A stretch of 64,000 bases of DNA from Aestuariivivens sediminicola (GTDB lineage Bacteria; Bacteroidota; Bacteroidia; Flavobacteriales; Flavobacteriaceae), in contig NZ_JAKMCM010000002.1 in NCBI RefSeq assembly GCF_022662015.1, positions 124,001 to 188,000 on the forward strand. Reading direction: 5' to 3'. Made by a program: the position numbers and the translations under genes. A model generated the notes under the pieces. That model did no database searches and had not been told where the DNA came from. It saw only the letters and a list, made by a program, of their open reading frames with translations. Below, one piece after another: positions 35,869 through 46,700 of the stretch; position 1 is the stretch's first letter; each line of letters begins with the position of its first letter.

Positions 35869-37471
35869 AGGCTATACACAGTGCATTTTAGCTTTAATAC
35901 TTGTCTTTTTATTATCTGGTAATTGTAAAAAAGGCGAAAAGACGATTGATGCCATAAAGATTGAAGCTCAAGATGTTAACCTTGAGGAAGAACGTTATCG
36001 CCCTAATTTCCATTTCACGCCCAGGGCCAACTGGATGAACGACCCTAACGGCATGTTTTATTTAAACGGGATCTACCATTTGTATTTTCAATATTACCCA
36101 AATGGGAATGTGTGGGGCCCGATGCATTGGGGTCATGCCACTTCAAAAGATCTCTTTCATTGGTCGGAACAACCTATTGCTTTATATCCGGATGAATTGG
36201 GATTTATTTTTTCCGGAAGTGCGGTAGTTGATAACAACAATAGTTCTGGCTTAGGAAAAGACGGCATCGCCCCTGTAGTTGCTTTTTTTACCTATCATGA
36301 TATGAATGGCGAAAAGGAAGGTAGGATGGATTATCAATCCCAGGCTATGGCCTTTTCCTTAGATGAAGGAATGACCTGGACCAAATATGAAGAGAACCCG
36401 GTGATTCCCAACCCGGGGATTAAAGACTATAGAGATCCGAAAGTCATATGGGATGAAAACAATGACAAATGGATCATGTCTTTGGCTGCAGGTAATAAGA
36501 TCATGTTTTACAGTTCAAAAAATTTAATGGATTGGAATTTTGAATCGGAGTTCGGCGAAGGTGTTGGTGCCCAGGGAGGTGTATGGGAATGTCCTGATTT
36601 ATTCCCATTACAGGTAAATAATAGTGGTGAACCTAAGTGGGTGTTACTGGTAAGTATTAATCCCGGTGGCCCCAATGGAGGTAGTGCCACCCAGTATTTC
36701 ATTGGAGATTTCGATGGGCAGGATTTTGTTCCTGATGAAGATTTTTTAATTCAATTGGAAAAAGAAAAAGCGGTTTGGTTAGATTATGGCAGAGATAATT
36801 ACGCCGGGGTAACGTGGTCCAATATACCTGAATCCGACGGGCGAAAAATAGGTATTGGATGGATGTCCAACTGGGATTATGCAAGAGATGTCCCGACATA
36901 TACCTGGCGCAGTGCTATGACCATTCCCAGAGAACTTCGATTACATAAAGAAGAGGGCAAATACTGTGTTCGAAGTAGGCCGGTAAAAGAATTTTATGAT
37001 TTTGTAGAAAAAGAGGTTGAATGGAGATCTATTGGATTGAATGAATTCAATGCCGTATTTGATAAGAATCTGAATTTGAATTCAACGCATTTGGAGTTGG
37101 CTCTAAAGGACTTAAAAGCCTATACATACGACTTGTCCTTTTACAATCAACAGGGAGATTCGCTTACTATAGGTCTGGACAATACTCAAAATCAGTTTTA
37201 TATAGACAAGACGGCCTCCGGTAAAGTGGATTTTTCGGAAAAATTTGCTCCGGCCAAATCTGTTTATAAATTGAATAAATCAGTGGATGACATAAGGATT
37301 CAGATCGTGCTGGATAAAACTTCAGTCGAGGTCTTCGTTAATGATGGTGCTATTGTGTTCACTGAATTATTTTTTCCGAATGCCCTTTTGGATCGGTGTT
37401 CATTAATTTCTGACCATACCTCTTTTAATATGGCGTATGTAAAATTACAGGAATTAAAATTTCAAAATTAA
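35858..37471 (+). CDS. GH32 beta-fructosidase (levanase/inulinase/invertase type), lipoprotein-like
   Basis: A 537-residue glycoside hydrolase family 32 protein. It has the five-bladed propeller motifs WMNDPNG (nucleophile Asp62), YRDPKV (transition-state stabiliser Asp193) and WECPD (acid/base Glu244), then a C-terminal beta-sandwich (about 380-537). It cleaves beta-fructosidic bonds in sucrose, inulin or levan. The signal sequence ends FLLSGNCKKG; Cys23 looks lipidated, but Asn at -1 is atypical for a lipobox. It overlaps the upstream MFS gene by 11 bp (translational coupling) and converges on the LacI gene 20 bp away. Exo- or endo-action and linkage preference cannot be read from sequence. 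Confidence 0.95.
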   Translation: MTIKGYTQCILALILVFLLSGNCKKGEKTIDAIKIEAQDVNLEEERYRPNFHFTPRANWMNDPNGMFYLNGIYHLYFQYYPNGNVWGPMHWGHATSKDLFHWSEQPIALYPDELGFIFSGSAVVDNNNSSGLGKDGIAPVVAFFTYHDMNGEKEGRMDYQSQAMAFSLDEGMTWTKYEENPVIPNPGIKDYRDPKVIWDENNDKWIMSLAAGNKIMFYSSKNLMDWNFESEFGEGVGAQGGVWECPDLFPLQVNNSGEPKWVLLVSINPGGPNGGSATQYFIGDFDGQDFVPDEDFLIQLEKEKAVWLDYGRDNYAGVTWSNIPESDGRKIGIGWMSNWDYARDVPTYTWRSAMTIPRELRLHKEEGKYCVRSRPVKEFYDFVEKEVEWRSIGLNEFNAVFDKNLNLNSTHLELALKDLKAYTYDLSFYNQQGDSLTIGLDNTQNQFYIDKTASGKVDFSEKFAPAKSVYKLNKSVDDIRIQIVLDKTSVEVFVNDGAIVFTELFFPNALLDRCSLISDHTSFNMAYVKLQELKFQN

Positions 37472-37490
37472 CCCGGACTTCAAAAAGGAT

Positions 37491-38513
37491 TTAACACGAA
37501 TCCCGTATAACGAGTTCGGTGTCAATTATAACTTTTTTATGGGTAATGGGTTCCCCCTTTTGCCTGCATGAAATCTCTTCAAATAAAATCTCTGTAGCTG
37601 TTTTGCCAATATTCAAAGCATTCTGATCAACAGATGATAAAGATGGTGTAATGACGGAAGCCATAAACCAATTACTAAATCCGAATAAGGCAATCCTGTC
37701 AGGAATTTTAATGCCTTTTTCATTAAAATAATTAATGGCACCAATGGCAAGCATGTCATTCACGGTAAATATGGCATCCACTTCTTCACCATGGTCGTCA
37801 ATTAATTGTTTAGCGCTGGAATAACCATCCGTAAAATCTGAATTATTATTGCATAAATAAACCAGTTTAGGATCGTAAGGAATGCCATGGTCCTCTAAAG
37901 CCTTCTTATATCCCAGAAACCGGTCAATGGAATTTTGAGGATTTAAGTCACCTCTAAAATGGGCAATCCGCCTGCGACCTTTTTTTATAAGGTAAGTAAC
38001 AGCCTCATAGGCCGCTTTCCTGTCATCAATTAATACCTTGGAGCAGTTGACTAACTTCGAGATTTTATCGAACAGAACGAGCGGAATGTTGTAGTCAATG
38101 ACCTTTTGCAAATGCTTAAAATCACGTGTTTTGTTTGACAATGAGATGAGGATACCGTCAACACCTTTATTAAGAAGGAGATCTACTTGTCTTTTTTCCA
38201 GCTCGTAGGTTTCATTCGATTGCATGGTAATGACCATATAATCTCTCTTTTCAGCCTCTTTCATAATGGCATCCAGAACTGTGGAAAAGAAATAATGGAC
38301 CATGGTAGGGATAATTACACCTATTATTTTGGATTCCTGTTTACGCAGTCCAACGGCGAATGCATTGGGGACATAATTTAGTTCCTCTGCAAGCTCCCTG
38401 ACTTTTCTTTTTGTTTTTTCACTGACATCGGGATAATTTTTTAACGCCTTTGAAGCTGTCGTGATCGAGATGCCCAGTTGCCTGGCAATATCCTTTAGAG
38501 TTACAGGTTTCAT
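37491..38513 (-). CDS. LacI-family transcriptional regulator
   Basis: A 340-residue LacI/GalR repressor. The N-terminal helix-turn-helix TLKDIARQLGISITTASKALKN (about 3-24) is followed by the hinge helix ELNYVPNAFAVGLR, which in this family inserts at the central CG of the operator. The periplasmic-binding-protein-like sugar domain runs from about 62 to 340 (IIGVIIPT, DGILISLS, DAIFTVNDMLAIGA, IALFGFSN). It is divergent from susC and convergent with GH32. A perfect 18-bp palindrome with central CG lies in the shared intergenic region at 38712, and a close relative lies before the PfkB gene. A sugar or sugar phosphate from the locus is the likely inducer. Confidence 0.95.
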   Translation of the reverse strand: MKPVTLKDIARQLGISITTASKALKNYPDVSEKTKRKVRELAEELNYVPNAFAVGLRKQESKIIGVIIPTMVHYFFSTVLDAIMKEAEKRDYMVITMQSNETYELEKRQVDLLLNKGVDGILISLSNKTRDFKHLQKVIDYNIPLVLFDKISKLVNCSKVLIDDRKAAYEAVTYLIKKGRRRIAHFRGDLNPQNSIDRFLGYKKALEDHGIPYDPKLVYLCNNNSDFTDGYSSAKQLIDDHGEEVDAIFTVNDMLAIGAINYFNEKGIKIPDRIALFGFSNWFMASVITPSLSSVDQNALNIGKTATEILFEEISCRQKGEPITHKKVIIDTELVIRDSC

Positions 38514-38852
38514 TCCGGAGTCCTTTGATGAAGTAAGTTAAAAATTTATATTCAAACCCTATTCTAAATGGGTTGTTTTTTTTAACATTTCTTGTAAATA
38601 ATTTTATCATTTTTTGTTGCCTAAACAAAATTTTTGCTATGTTGATAAAAAATTAGTAATTTGACTGCAGAATCGTGAGATAATAAAGTCAAGATTTAGG
38701 ATATACTAAAAATCGAAAACGTTTTCGATAATTTTTAGAGATGTTTTATTGAAATTTTATTCTTCTTCGCGCTTTTAATTAACATCTTTGTTTCAGTCGG
38801 TTTGTAATTACTCTACAAAAGACTAACTAAACTTAAACTAAATAACTTAAAC
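38514..38852 (+). promoter_or_regulatory. lacI-susC intergenic control region
   Basis: A 339-base gene-free stretch. For susC I see TTTG at 38633-38636, 20 bases, then TAATTTG at 38657-38663, a slightly short version of the TAnnTTTG box. This would start transcription near 38670 and give a leader of about 180 bases. The LacI-type operator at 38712-38729 would then lie about 45 bases into the transcript, a roadblock position. A second box-like CATCTTTG lies near 38785. No lacI promoter is clear. Confidence 0.5.
38712..38729. promoter_or_regulatory. LacI-type operator (18-bp perfect palindrome)
   Basis: ATCGAAAACGTTTTCGAT is a perfect inverted repeat with a central CG, as LacI/GalR operators have. 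Outer CTAAAAA (38706) and TTTTTAG (38732) extend the symmetry. The core CGAAAACGTTTTCG matches a second palindrome at 62431 at 12 of 14 positions, and the two changes preserve symmetry. Confidence 0.75.
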
Positions 38853-41800
38853 ATGAGAAAAAAATTACTTAAAAAAGTAATGGTGTTACTCTTATTTTTA
38901 GGAGGTAGCATTATGTATGCTCAAACAACAGTTACAGGTGTTGTTTCAGATGCGACCGGGCCCTTACCCGGAGTGAACGTTTTTGTAAAAGGAACAACCA
39001 TTGGAGCCCAAACTGATTTTGATGGTATATACACCCTCGAAAACGTGCCGGCAGGTTCGGTTATTGTCTACAGCTTTCTTGGGTATAGTACTCAGGAGAT
39101 TACCGTGGGCAGTCAGACTACCATTAACGTCACCCTTCAGGAAGACACGGCCGAATTGGATGAAATCGTGATCATTGGATATGGTCAGACAACTGTAAAG
39201 GATGCGACCGGTGCTGTTGCTTCTGTAAAAGCTGAAGATTTTAATCAGGGGGTTATTGCTTCACCAGAACAATTAATTCAAGGTAAAACAGCGGGTATTC
39301 AAATTGCACAGACCAGTGGGGAACCGGGAGCAGGTATTAACATACGTATCCGTGGAACGGCGTCTATCCGTTCTAACAACAATCCTTTATTTGTGGTTGA
39401 TGGTGTGCCCTTAGGTGGTAATTCAACCTCTGCCGGACAGCAGGATTTAGGATTTGGCGACAGGGGCGCTGGGAACCCACTTAACTTTATCAACCCGAAC
39501 GATATAGAAAGCATCAGTGTTCTAAAAGATGCCTCTTCTACGGCAATATACGGATCTCGAGGCGCTAATGGTGTGGTCATCATTACGACCAAATCCGGAA
39601 AAGGTGCATTTGGAGAATCTGTAGAGTATAACTCAAATGTGAGTATTTCCTCTATCAGGGATGATTATAATTTATTGAACAGAGATCGATTCTTAACCGC
39701 GGTAGCGCAATTCGGTGGAGATGCTGAAGCGGCAGATGCCGGATTCAATACGAATTGGCAGGATTATATTTTTAGAGATGCGATTACAATCAATCAGAAT
39801 TTTGCCTATAGTAACAATTATGAGTCAGGTAATATACGGGCAACTGTAAGTTATGGAGATCAAAAAGGGGTAGTAAAAGGTTCTGGTTTAGAACGTTTTA
39901 CGGTTCGATTGAATGCCCAACACCGGTTGTTCGAGGACAAGTTAAAGTTAGGAATTCAGACCACCTATTCCTATGAAAACAACAGAGGACCTGGTTTGAG
40001 TTCGAGTGCGGGCTATCGTGGTGATCTTATAGGTTCGGCCTATTCGGCCAACCCGACCTGGCCAACGGATCCGGATTATTTTGATCCGGGAGGATTGGCC
40101 TCTCCCGCAGCCTTTGCAACCTATGTGAAAAACAGAACCTATGTTAACCGTGTCCTGCTCAACGGATATGCCGAATACGATGTCACACCCGAATTGAAAG
40201 CCAAAGTGAATGTCGGATATGATGAGTCGAATTCAGACAGGAATATTGCAGCAAGTCCATTGGCGAGAAATTTAGCTGATGATATTTTTGGGGCAGGAAG
40301 GGCGTATCTAGGTGTTGTGAATAATACAAATCATTTATTGGAGATGACCTTAAATTACAATAAAGAATTCGGGAACTCCAAGTTAGATGTGTTGGTCGGC
40401 TACTCCTTCCAGGATTTTAAAAACAGTGGGAAAAATGTTTTAGCGCGTGGTTTTGATGTCACGGCAATTCCGGATATGTACAGAACGGTTAATCGGGCAT
40501 CCGAAATAGTGGAGGCCAGTATATCAGGAAGCTACCAACAATATGGTATTGCGCCGAACGGCAATTTTGTCAACCGCTTATTCCCAACCCCCTCAAGTGA
40601 GACCATTGCTACGCCAAGAGGTCTCGGCGTGAGCAGTATTTATGGTGATTTCTTCAATACGACTGATGAAATACAGTCTCAATTCGCCAGAGTGAATTAT
40701 ACGCTTGCTGATAAATACCTGTTCACAGCCACAATAAGACGTGATGGTTCCTCTCGTTTCTCAGAAGATAACAGACATGGTTACTTTCCTTCCGGGGCCA
40801 TTGCCTGGAAGATCAATGAAGAGGATTTTATGGGTGATTCCTTTTCAACCTTAAAGCTCCGCTTGCAAGCGGGGATTACAGGTAACCAGGATGGTTTGGA
40901 TTATGGAAGTTATATTCGTAGAGAGCGTTATGCAGCCCCAGAAATTGAGCGTGGTGGTAATATTAACCAGCCGGGATTAGAGAGCGTGACCTATGCGAAC
41001 CCGGATTTGAAATGGGAAGAAACGGTATCCTATGGAGTAGGAATCGATTTCGGATTTGCCAATGACCGCTTAAGCGGTAGTATCGATGTGTACAGAAAGG
41101 AAACCAATGACTTACTCTTATCGGTTACGGCGGCACAACCCTCCCCACAGCCCTTCTTCTTCCAGAATTTAGATGCTACGGTATTGAATCAGGGTATTGA
41201 ATTTGCCATTAGTTATGGCATTGTGGAACAGGAGGATTTTACCTGGGATGCCAGCTTTAATATGTCCTACAATGAGAATGAATTGCAGAATTTTGCGGGT
41301 CAGATTCAGGCTGGAACCATATATGGTCAAGGTCTGTCGAATGCATATGCACAGATTTTGGCAGGTGGTCATCCATTGTTCTCATATTTCCTTAGGGAAT
41401 TTGAAGGGTTCGATGCCAATGGCCAACCGATTGGTGATGTTCAGACCTTTGTAGGGAAATCGGCCTTACCGGATTTTGTAGGTGGTTTTTCTACCAATAT
41501 CAGGTATAAGAACTGGGATTTCTCGGCCTATTTAGCGGGACAGTACGGTGCCTACATCTATAATAATACAAGAAACGCCTTTTTTGTTGCAGGGGCCATT
41601 GCAGGTCAGCGTAATGTAACGGAGGACGTGTTGACTTCCGGTGAAGCAGGCAATGCTGAGGCGGCGGTGTCGACCCGGTTTTTGGAAAATGGCGATTTTT
41701 TGAGATTACAGAATATGTCTATTGGATATAATTTTGATTTGAAGGAGACCTCGAAGCTCAAAACCTTACGTGTATCATTAACGGGTCAGAATTTATTTGT

Positions 41801-41942
41801 AATAACGCCTTACAGTGGTCCGGATCCTGAGGTGAGTACACAGGGAGCAGAGCCTTTGAATGAATTACCGACCTCCGGTATAGATTATGTGTCTTATCCC
41901 AACCCAAGAACCTTCACATTTGGATTATTTGCTAAATTTTAA
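38853..41942 (+). CDS. SusC/RagA-type TonB-dependent outer-membrane transporter
   Basis: A 1029-residue SusC-like protein. Order: signal peptide (about 1-23, ending MYAQ), a CarboxypepD_reg-like beta-sandwich (TVTGVVSDATGPLPGVNVFVKG..., about 25-100), a TonB-box-like DEIVIIGYG, a plug domain with RIRGTASIRSNNNPLFVVDG and LKDASSTAIYGSRGANGVV, then the 22-strand barrel ending in TFGLFAKF. It imports oligosaccharides using TonB energy, with the SusD partner 11 bp downstream. Context (GH32, GH13, GH97, sucrose phosphorylase-like) suggests a fructan, sucrose-type or alpha-glucan substrate. The gene is preceded by a LacI-type operator. Confidence 0.97.
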   Translation: MRKKLLKKVMVLLLFLGGSIMYAQTTVTGVVSDATGPLPGVNVFVKGTTIGAQTDFDGIYTLENVPAGSVIVYSFLGYSTQEITVGSQTTINVTLQEDTAELDEIVIIGYGQTTVKDATGAVASVKAEDFNQGVIASPEQLIQGKTAGIQIAQTSGEPGAGINIRIRGTASIRSNNNPLFVVDGVPLGGNSTSAGQQDLGFGDRGAGNPLNFINPNDIESISVLKDASSTAIYGSRGANGVVIITTKSGKGAFGESVEYNSNVSISSIRDDYNLLNRDRFLTAVAQFGGDAEAADAGFNTNWQDYIFRDAITINQNFAYSNNYESGNIRATVSYGDQKGVVKGSGLERFTVRLNAQHRLFEDKLKLGIQTTYSYENNRGPGLSSSAGYRGDLIGSAYSANPTWPTDPDYFDPGGLASPAAFATYVKNRTYVNRVLLNGYAEYDVTPELKAKVNVGYDESNSDRNIAASPLARNLADDIFGAGRAYLGVVNNTNHLLEMTLNYNKEFGNSKLDVLVGYSFQDFKNSGKNVLARGFDVTAIPDMYRTVNRASEIVEASISGSYQQYGIAPNGNFVNRLFPTPSSETIATPRGLGVSSIYGDFFNTTDEIQSQFARVNYTLADKYLFTATIRRDGSSRFSEDNRHGYFPSGAIAWKINEEDFMGDSFSTLKLRLQAGITGNQDGLDYGSYIRRERYAAPEIERGGNINQPGLESVTYANPDLKWEETVSYGVGIDFGFANDRLSGSIDVYRKETNDLLLSVTAAQPSPQPFFFQNLDATVLNQGIEFAISYGIVEQEDFTWDASFNMSYNENELQNFAGQIQAGTIYGQGLSNAYAQILAGGHPLFSYFLREFEGFDANGQPIGDVQTFVGKSALPDFVGGFSTNIRYKNWDFSAYLAGQYGAYIYNNTRNAFFVAGAIAGQRNVTEDVLTSGEAGNAEAAVSTRFLENGDFLRLQNMSIGYNFDLKETSKLKTLRVSLTGQNLFVITPYSGPDPEVSTQGAEPLNELPTSGIDYVSYPNPRTFTFGLFAKF

Positions 41943-41953
41943 AAAAAAGAAAA

Positions 41954-43507
41954 ATGAAAAATATATTTTTAAAAAGTAATCGTTTGCTCGCCGTAGTTAT
42001 GGTGTTAGCATTGATATGGTCGTGTACGAACCTGGATTTAATTGTTGAGGACTCCATTGTATCCGAAGATACTGGAGGAGGTGGATTTTCGGGTGTTGAG
42101 AATCCGGATGCTAGTTTAGGAAACATTTATGATAGATTCAATAGTATTTATGGAACTCAGGAAAACATTTATGCATTAGCTGAGGTGAGTTCTGATGAAT
42201 ATCTGGTCCCCACGAGAGGAACAGACTGGGGTGACAACGGCATCTGGAGACAACTTCATTTACACAGCTGGGATCCGGGACATAAGTTTGTATTGGATAC
42301 TTGGAATGATTTCAATCAGATGGCCTATAATTGCAATGAGATCATAGATTCCAGAAGTAATGCCTCTGCCCAACAGGTGGCGGCAGCAAAGTTTTTGAGG
42401 GCTTATGCCATGTGGGTCATATTGGATAACTTTGGAAAAGTGCCATTCAGGGGTGTCGATGAAGGCCCTTCTGTTAATCCAACAGTGCTATCAAATACCG
42501 AAGCTTTAAATCACATTCTAACCGATTTGGATGAAGCCATTCCGGATTTACCTTCGGTAGGCCCTAATGGTGCCACGAACAAAGCAAGCAAGGCAGCAGC
42601 GTATTTCCTTAAGGCCAGAGTCATGTTGAATGCAGGTATTTACAGGGGAGGAACAGCTCCCGAGTCTTCTGATATGGCGGGAGTTATTGCTGCAGTGGAT
42701 GCCATTGGCGCAGAAGGATTCCAGTTGCATGACGGCTATTTTGAGATGTTTGACGGAACAGCCAACAGTGAACGTATTTTTTACTGTAATGCCGGGGTAG
42801 AGAGTAAAATGTGGAAAGGCTTGCATTACAGCCAGGCGCACTCTGGGAATGCCGGAGGGGGATGGAACGGATTTACAACTTTAGCTGCATTCTATGATTC
42901 GTTTGAAGGAAATCCGAATTCGAATTACATGAATGATGACCAGGAAGAGCGCAGAGGTTGGGTGCCTGATGCCACTACTGCCAATGCAACTAACGAAGGT
43001 TTTGGAGTTGGATTCCTTATAGGACAACAATATAGCGCTACAGGGACGCCTCTTGTTGCAAGAAAAAATGCCCCACTGGTGTTTACAAGAGAATTACCGG
43101 GTCTTGTGGGTAATAGTGATGTTACTGGAATTCGTGTCTTGAAATATTCACCTGCATCGGGTGGTTCATTTTATAGTGGGTTAATTCTTTTCAGATATGC
43201 AGATGCCTATTTGATGAAGGCAGAGGCCATGATGCGCAGTGGTGGTGACGCAACGCAAATGGTGAATGATTTGAGAGCACTCCGAGATGCACAACCTCTA
43301 AGCAGTGTTTCTGAAAGCGACATGCTGGCAGAACGAGGGCGAGAACTCTATGATGAACATGTCAGGAGAATGGATCTTATTCGATTTAATAAGTTTGCCG
43401 ATACCTGGGAATTTAAGGATAGCACCGATGATACGAAGAGGCTATTCCCGATCCCAACGAACGCCATATTGTCTAACCCGAATTTAGAACAAAACCCAGG
43501 GTATTAA
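41954..43507 (+). CDS. SusD/RagB-type glycan-binding lipoprotein
   Basis: A 517-residue SusD-like lipoprotein (lipobox IWSC, Cys24). The TPR-like helical scaffold is visible in AAAKFLRAYAMWVILDNFGKVPF and KAAAYFLKARVMLNAGIY. The C-terminal SusD signature RYADAYLMKAEAMMRSGG...LRDAQPL...LLAERGRELYDEHVRRMDLIRF is complete, ending in PIPTNAILSNPNLEQNPGY. It lids the SusC barrel and captures the glycan at the cell surface. It is co-transcribed with susC and followed by a terminator at 43537. Substrate preference cannot be read from sequence. Confidence 0.96.
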   Translation: MKNIFLKSNRLLAVVMVLALIWSCTNLDLIVEDSIVSEDTGGGGFSGVENPDASLGNIYDRFNSIYGTQENIYALAEVSSDEYLVPTRGTDWGDNGIWRQLHLHSWDPGHKFVLDTWNDFNQMAYNCNEIIDSRSNASAQQVAAAKFLRAYAMWVILDNFGKVPFRGVDEGPSVNPTVLSNTEALNHILTDLDEAIPDLPSVGPNGATNKASKAAAYFLKARVMLNAGIYRGGTAPESSDMAGVIAAVDAIGAEGFQLHDGYFEMFDGTANSERIFYCNAGVESKMWKGLHYSQAHSGNAGGGWNGFTTLAAFYDSFEGNPNSNYMNDDQEERRGWVPDATTANATNEGFGVGFLIGQQYSATGTPLVARKNAPLVFTRELPGLVGNSDVTGIRVLKYSPASGGSFYSGLILFRYADAYLMKAEAMMRSGGDATQMVNDLRALRDAQPLSSVSESDMLAERGRELYDEHVRRMDLIRFNKFADTWEFKDSTDDTKRLFPIPTNAILSNPNLEQNPGY

Positions 43508-43536
43508 TTAGATAAGTTTAGTTTAGTTTTGAGTGT

Positions 43537-43575
43537 AACAAAGAGGGTTCTATCAGTCCCTCTTTGTTTATTTTA
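43537..43575 (+). terminator. Intrinsic terminator after susCD
   Basis: AACAAAGAGGG and CCCTCTTTGTT form a perfect 11-bp stem around a ten-base loop, followed by TATTTT. It separates susCD from the FG-GAP genes. Those genes need either their own promoter in 43576-43707, where no clear box is seen, or read-through. Confidence 0.8.
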
Positions 43576-43707
43576 AATTGATATCTTTTTAACGATCAAC
43601 ACATAAAAGGACATGCCGTATCTTCAAATTCATTTTTAATTTGATTGATGATGTAATGTATCCCAAAAGATATAACGAAATGATTATTTTAGATCATTAG
43701 AGAATTC

Positions 43708-46700
43708 ATGATGATGTCAAATCGGAAAACAACTAATTTTAGGTTTTCAATATTGAGTGACGTGATGGTGCACTGGAAATTGTTGAATATGTTGGCCGTA
43801 ATACTGTTGGCCTTTCCTATAGTGTCTTGTGAATCGGACAAGAAGAAAACTTCTGTTTCTCAAGAGCAGAACACAACCTTGTTTACACTCATGGCTCCTG
43901 ATTCGACGGGGATCGATTTTACAAATCATATTGAAAATCAAAAGGACTATAATATTTTTAAGTACCGAAACTTTTATAACGGTGGAGGCGTTGCTATTGG
44001 TGACATCAATAATGACAGTCTTCCCGACGTGTTTCTAACGGCCAATATGGGTAGGAATAAGCTCTATCTCAACAAGGGCGGATTTAAATTTGAGGACATT
44101 TCCGCCTCAGCAGGTATAGAGGGAAATAAACCCTGGTCCACGGGCGTCGTTATGGTGGATATCAACCAGGATGGCTATTTAGATATCTACGTGTGCCACG
44201 CCGGGAATGTGAACGGGGATGATCAGAACAATGAACTTTACATTAATAATGGGGACCTGACCTTTACGGAGCGGGCCCATGAATACAACCTCGATCAATC
44301 GGGTTTTTCAGTTCAGGCAGCATTTTTTGATTATGATAAGGATGGGGATCTGGACGCCTATATTCTGAATAACAGCAACATTCCGGTGAATACATTAGGC
44401 TATGCGGCCCAAAGAGAAAAACGGGCGGAAGATTGGGAGAATGTCCCTTATATATTTCGTGGTATGGGCGATATGCTGCTGCGGAATGATAATGGAACTT
44501 TCGTTGATGTCAGTGATGCATCGGGTATATATGGCAGTCTTATAGGATTTGGATTAGGCGTTGCCATCAGTGATATAAATAAGGATTCATACCCCGATAT
44601 TTATGTGACCAATGATTTTTACGAACGGGATTACCTTTACATTAACAATGGGGATGGGACGTTTAGTGAGGATATAAAGAAGTGGACGGGCCATATGAAT
44701 CTGTCGGCCATGGGTCTGGATATCGCCGATATCAACAACGATGGAAATACCGATGTCTATGTGACGGACATGCTTCCTGAGAACGATATCCGCTTAAAGG
44801 CGGTTATGGAGTTTGAAGGCTATAATGTATTCAAACTAAAACAAACGAAGGATTTTCATCAGCAGTACATTCAAAATTCCCTGCAATTAAACAATGGCAA
44901 CAATACCTTTTCTGAAATTGCAAATTTTAGTGGTGTAGCGGCAACCGACTGGAGTTGGGCGGCTTTATTGTTCGATATGGATAATGATGGCCTAAAGGAC
45001 ATTTTTGTGACGAATGGTATAAATCATGATTTAACAGACCTGGATTTCATGGATTTCTTTGCCAATGATATTATTCAAAATTTAGCATTAACAGGACATA
45101 AAACAGCAATAGATTCCATCATAGACAAAATGCCGGTAAAGCCGCAGGCAAATTATGCTTTTAAAAACTTGGGCGATCTGACGTTTAACAACCTGAATGC
45201 AGGTTGGGGCTTCGAAACACCATCTATGTCCAATGGGGCAGCCTATGGGGATCTGGATAATGACGGCGATTTGGATCTGGTTGTGAACAATGTCAACATG
45301 CCGTCTTTCGTTTACAGGAATAACAGTGAGAAACAGACGGAGAACAATTACCTGAAACTCAGGTTTAAGGGTAACGAACCAAACAATTTTGGTATTGGAA
45401 GCAAGGTGAAATTGTATGTAGGGGACCATCAGATTTTTCAGGAATTACAACCCACCAGAGGGTTTCAGTCCTCAATGGATTACACCATGACACTGGGCAT
45501 TGGTCAGGCTCAATCAATAGATTCCTTGATGGTCATTTGGCCAAATGATCAAACGCAGATGTTAAGAAGTGTCAATGCCAATCAAATTTTGACCTTAGAA
45601 CAAAAGGAGGCTAAGGAGGTGCACAGACCGAATACTGCTTTTAAAGGGCAAACACTTCTTACCGAACTACAAAACACAACATTGTTACCACATAAGGAAA
45701 ACAGTTATTCCGACTTTGACTATGAAGGATTAATATCAAAAATGCTATCTCAGGAAGGACCTGCTCTGGCAGTTGGGGATGTTAATGGCGATGGGAATGA
45801 CGATTTTTATGTAGGCGGTGCTAAAGGTAAAGCAGGGGTTTTGTATTTCAACTATGGTAATGGGAATATTAAGATTTCGAATCAGGAATCCTTCGCTAAT
45901 GATGCTAAATTCGAAGACACTGCCGCAGCTTTTTTTGATGTCGATGGCGATAATGACATGGATTTGATGGTGGGTTCCGGCGGAAACGAGGTTGGTGAAA
46001 AAAAGAATTACAGGCCCAGACTTTATATCAATAATGGTAAAGGGATATTAAAAGTATCCGAACAAAGCATTCCAACGAATCAGGTAAATATTTCGGTTAT
46101 TGCACCTACAGATTTCGATAATGACGGCGATTTGGATGTGTTTGTGGGATCGCGAAGTGTGGTGGGAACCTATGGTGTAAATCCCAATCAGCTATTTCTT
46201 GAAAATGATGGTCAGGGGAACTTTACAGATGTAACGCAAAAGCGCGCCTATGACCTTAGAAATGCCGGGATGGTAACAGATGCGATTTGGGTGGATACCA
46301 ATAGCGATGGCAATAAGGATCTGATTACCGTTTCAGAGTGGGATACACCAAAGATTTATATCAACGATGGTAAAAGACTTCAAAAATTAAGTTCGGATTT
46401 AGATCACTATTCCGGCATGTGGAATGTGATAAAAGCTGAGGACTTAGATCAGGATGGTGATATGGATTTTATTCTCGGCAATCAGGGCACCAATACGCTG
46501 TATAAGGCTAGCAAAGCACATCCTATGAAACTTTGGATAAACGATTTCGATGATAATGGCACTATAGAGCAAATTACAACACAATTTTATAATGGCAAGG
46601 ACTATCCTGTTCACATGAAGAAAGAATTAACCTCCCAAATGGTTAAACTAAAGAAGCAAAATCTAAAGGCTTCAGAATATGCCAGTAAGGCGCTGGATGA

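Noticed and set aside
38706..38738. Palindrome before susC as a transcription terminator
   Set aside because: The stem is AT-rich and the T run is short, while perfect symmetry, the central CG and the matching site at 62431 fit an operator. A minor attenuation role is not excluded.
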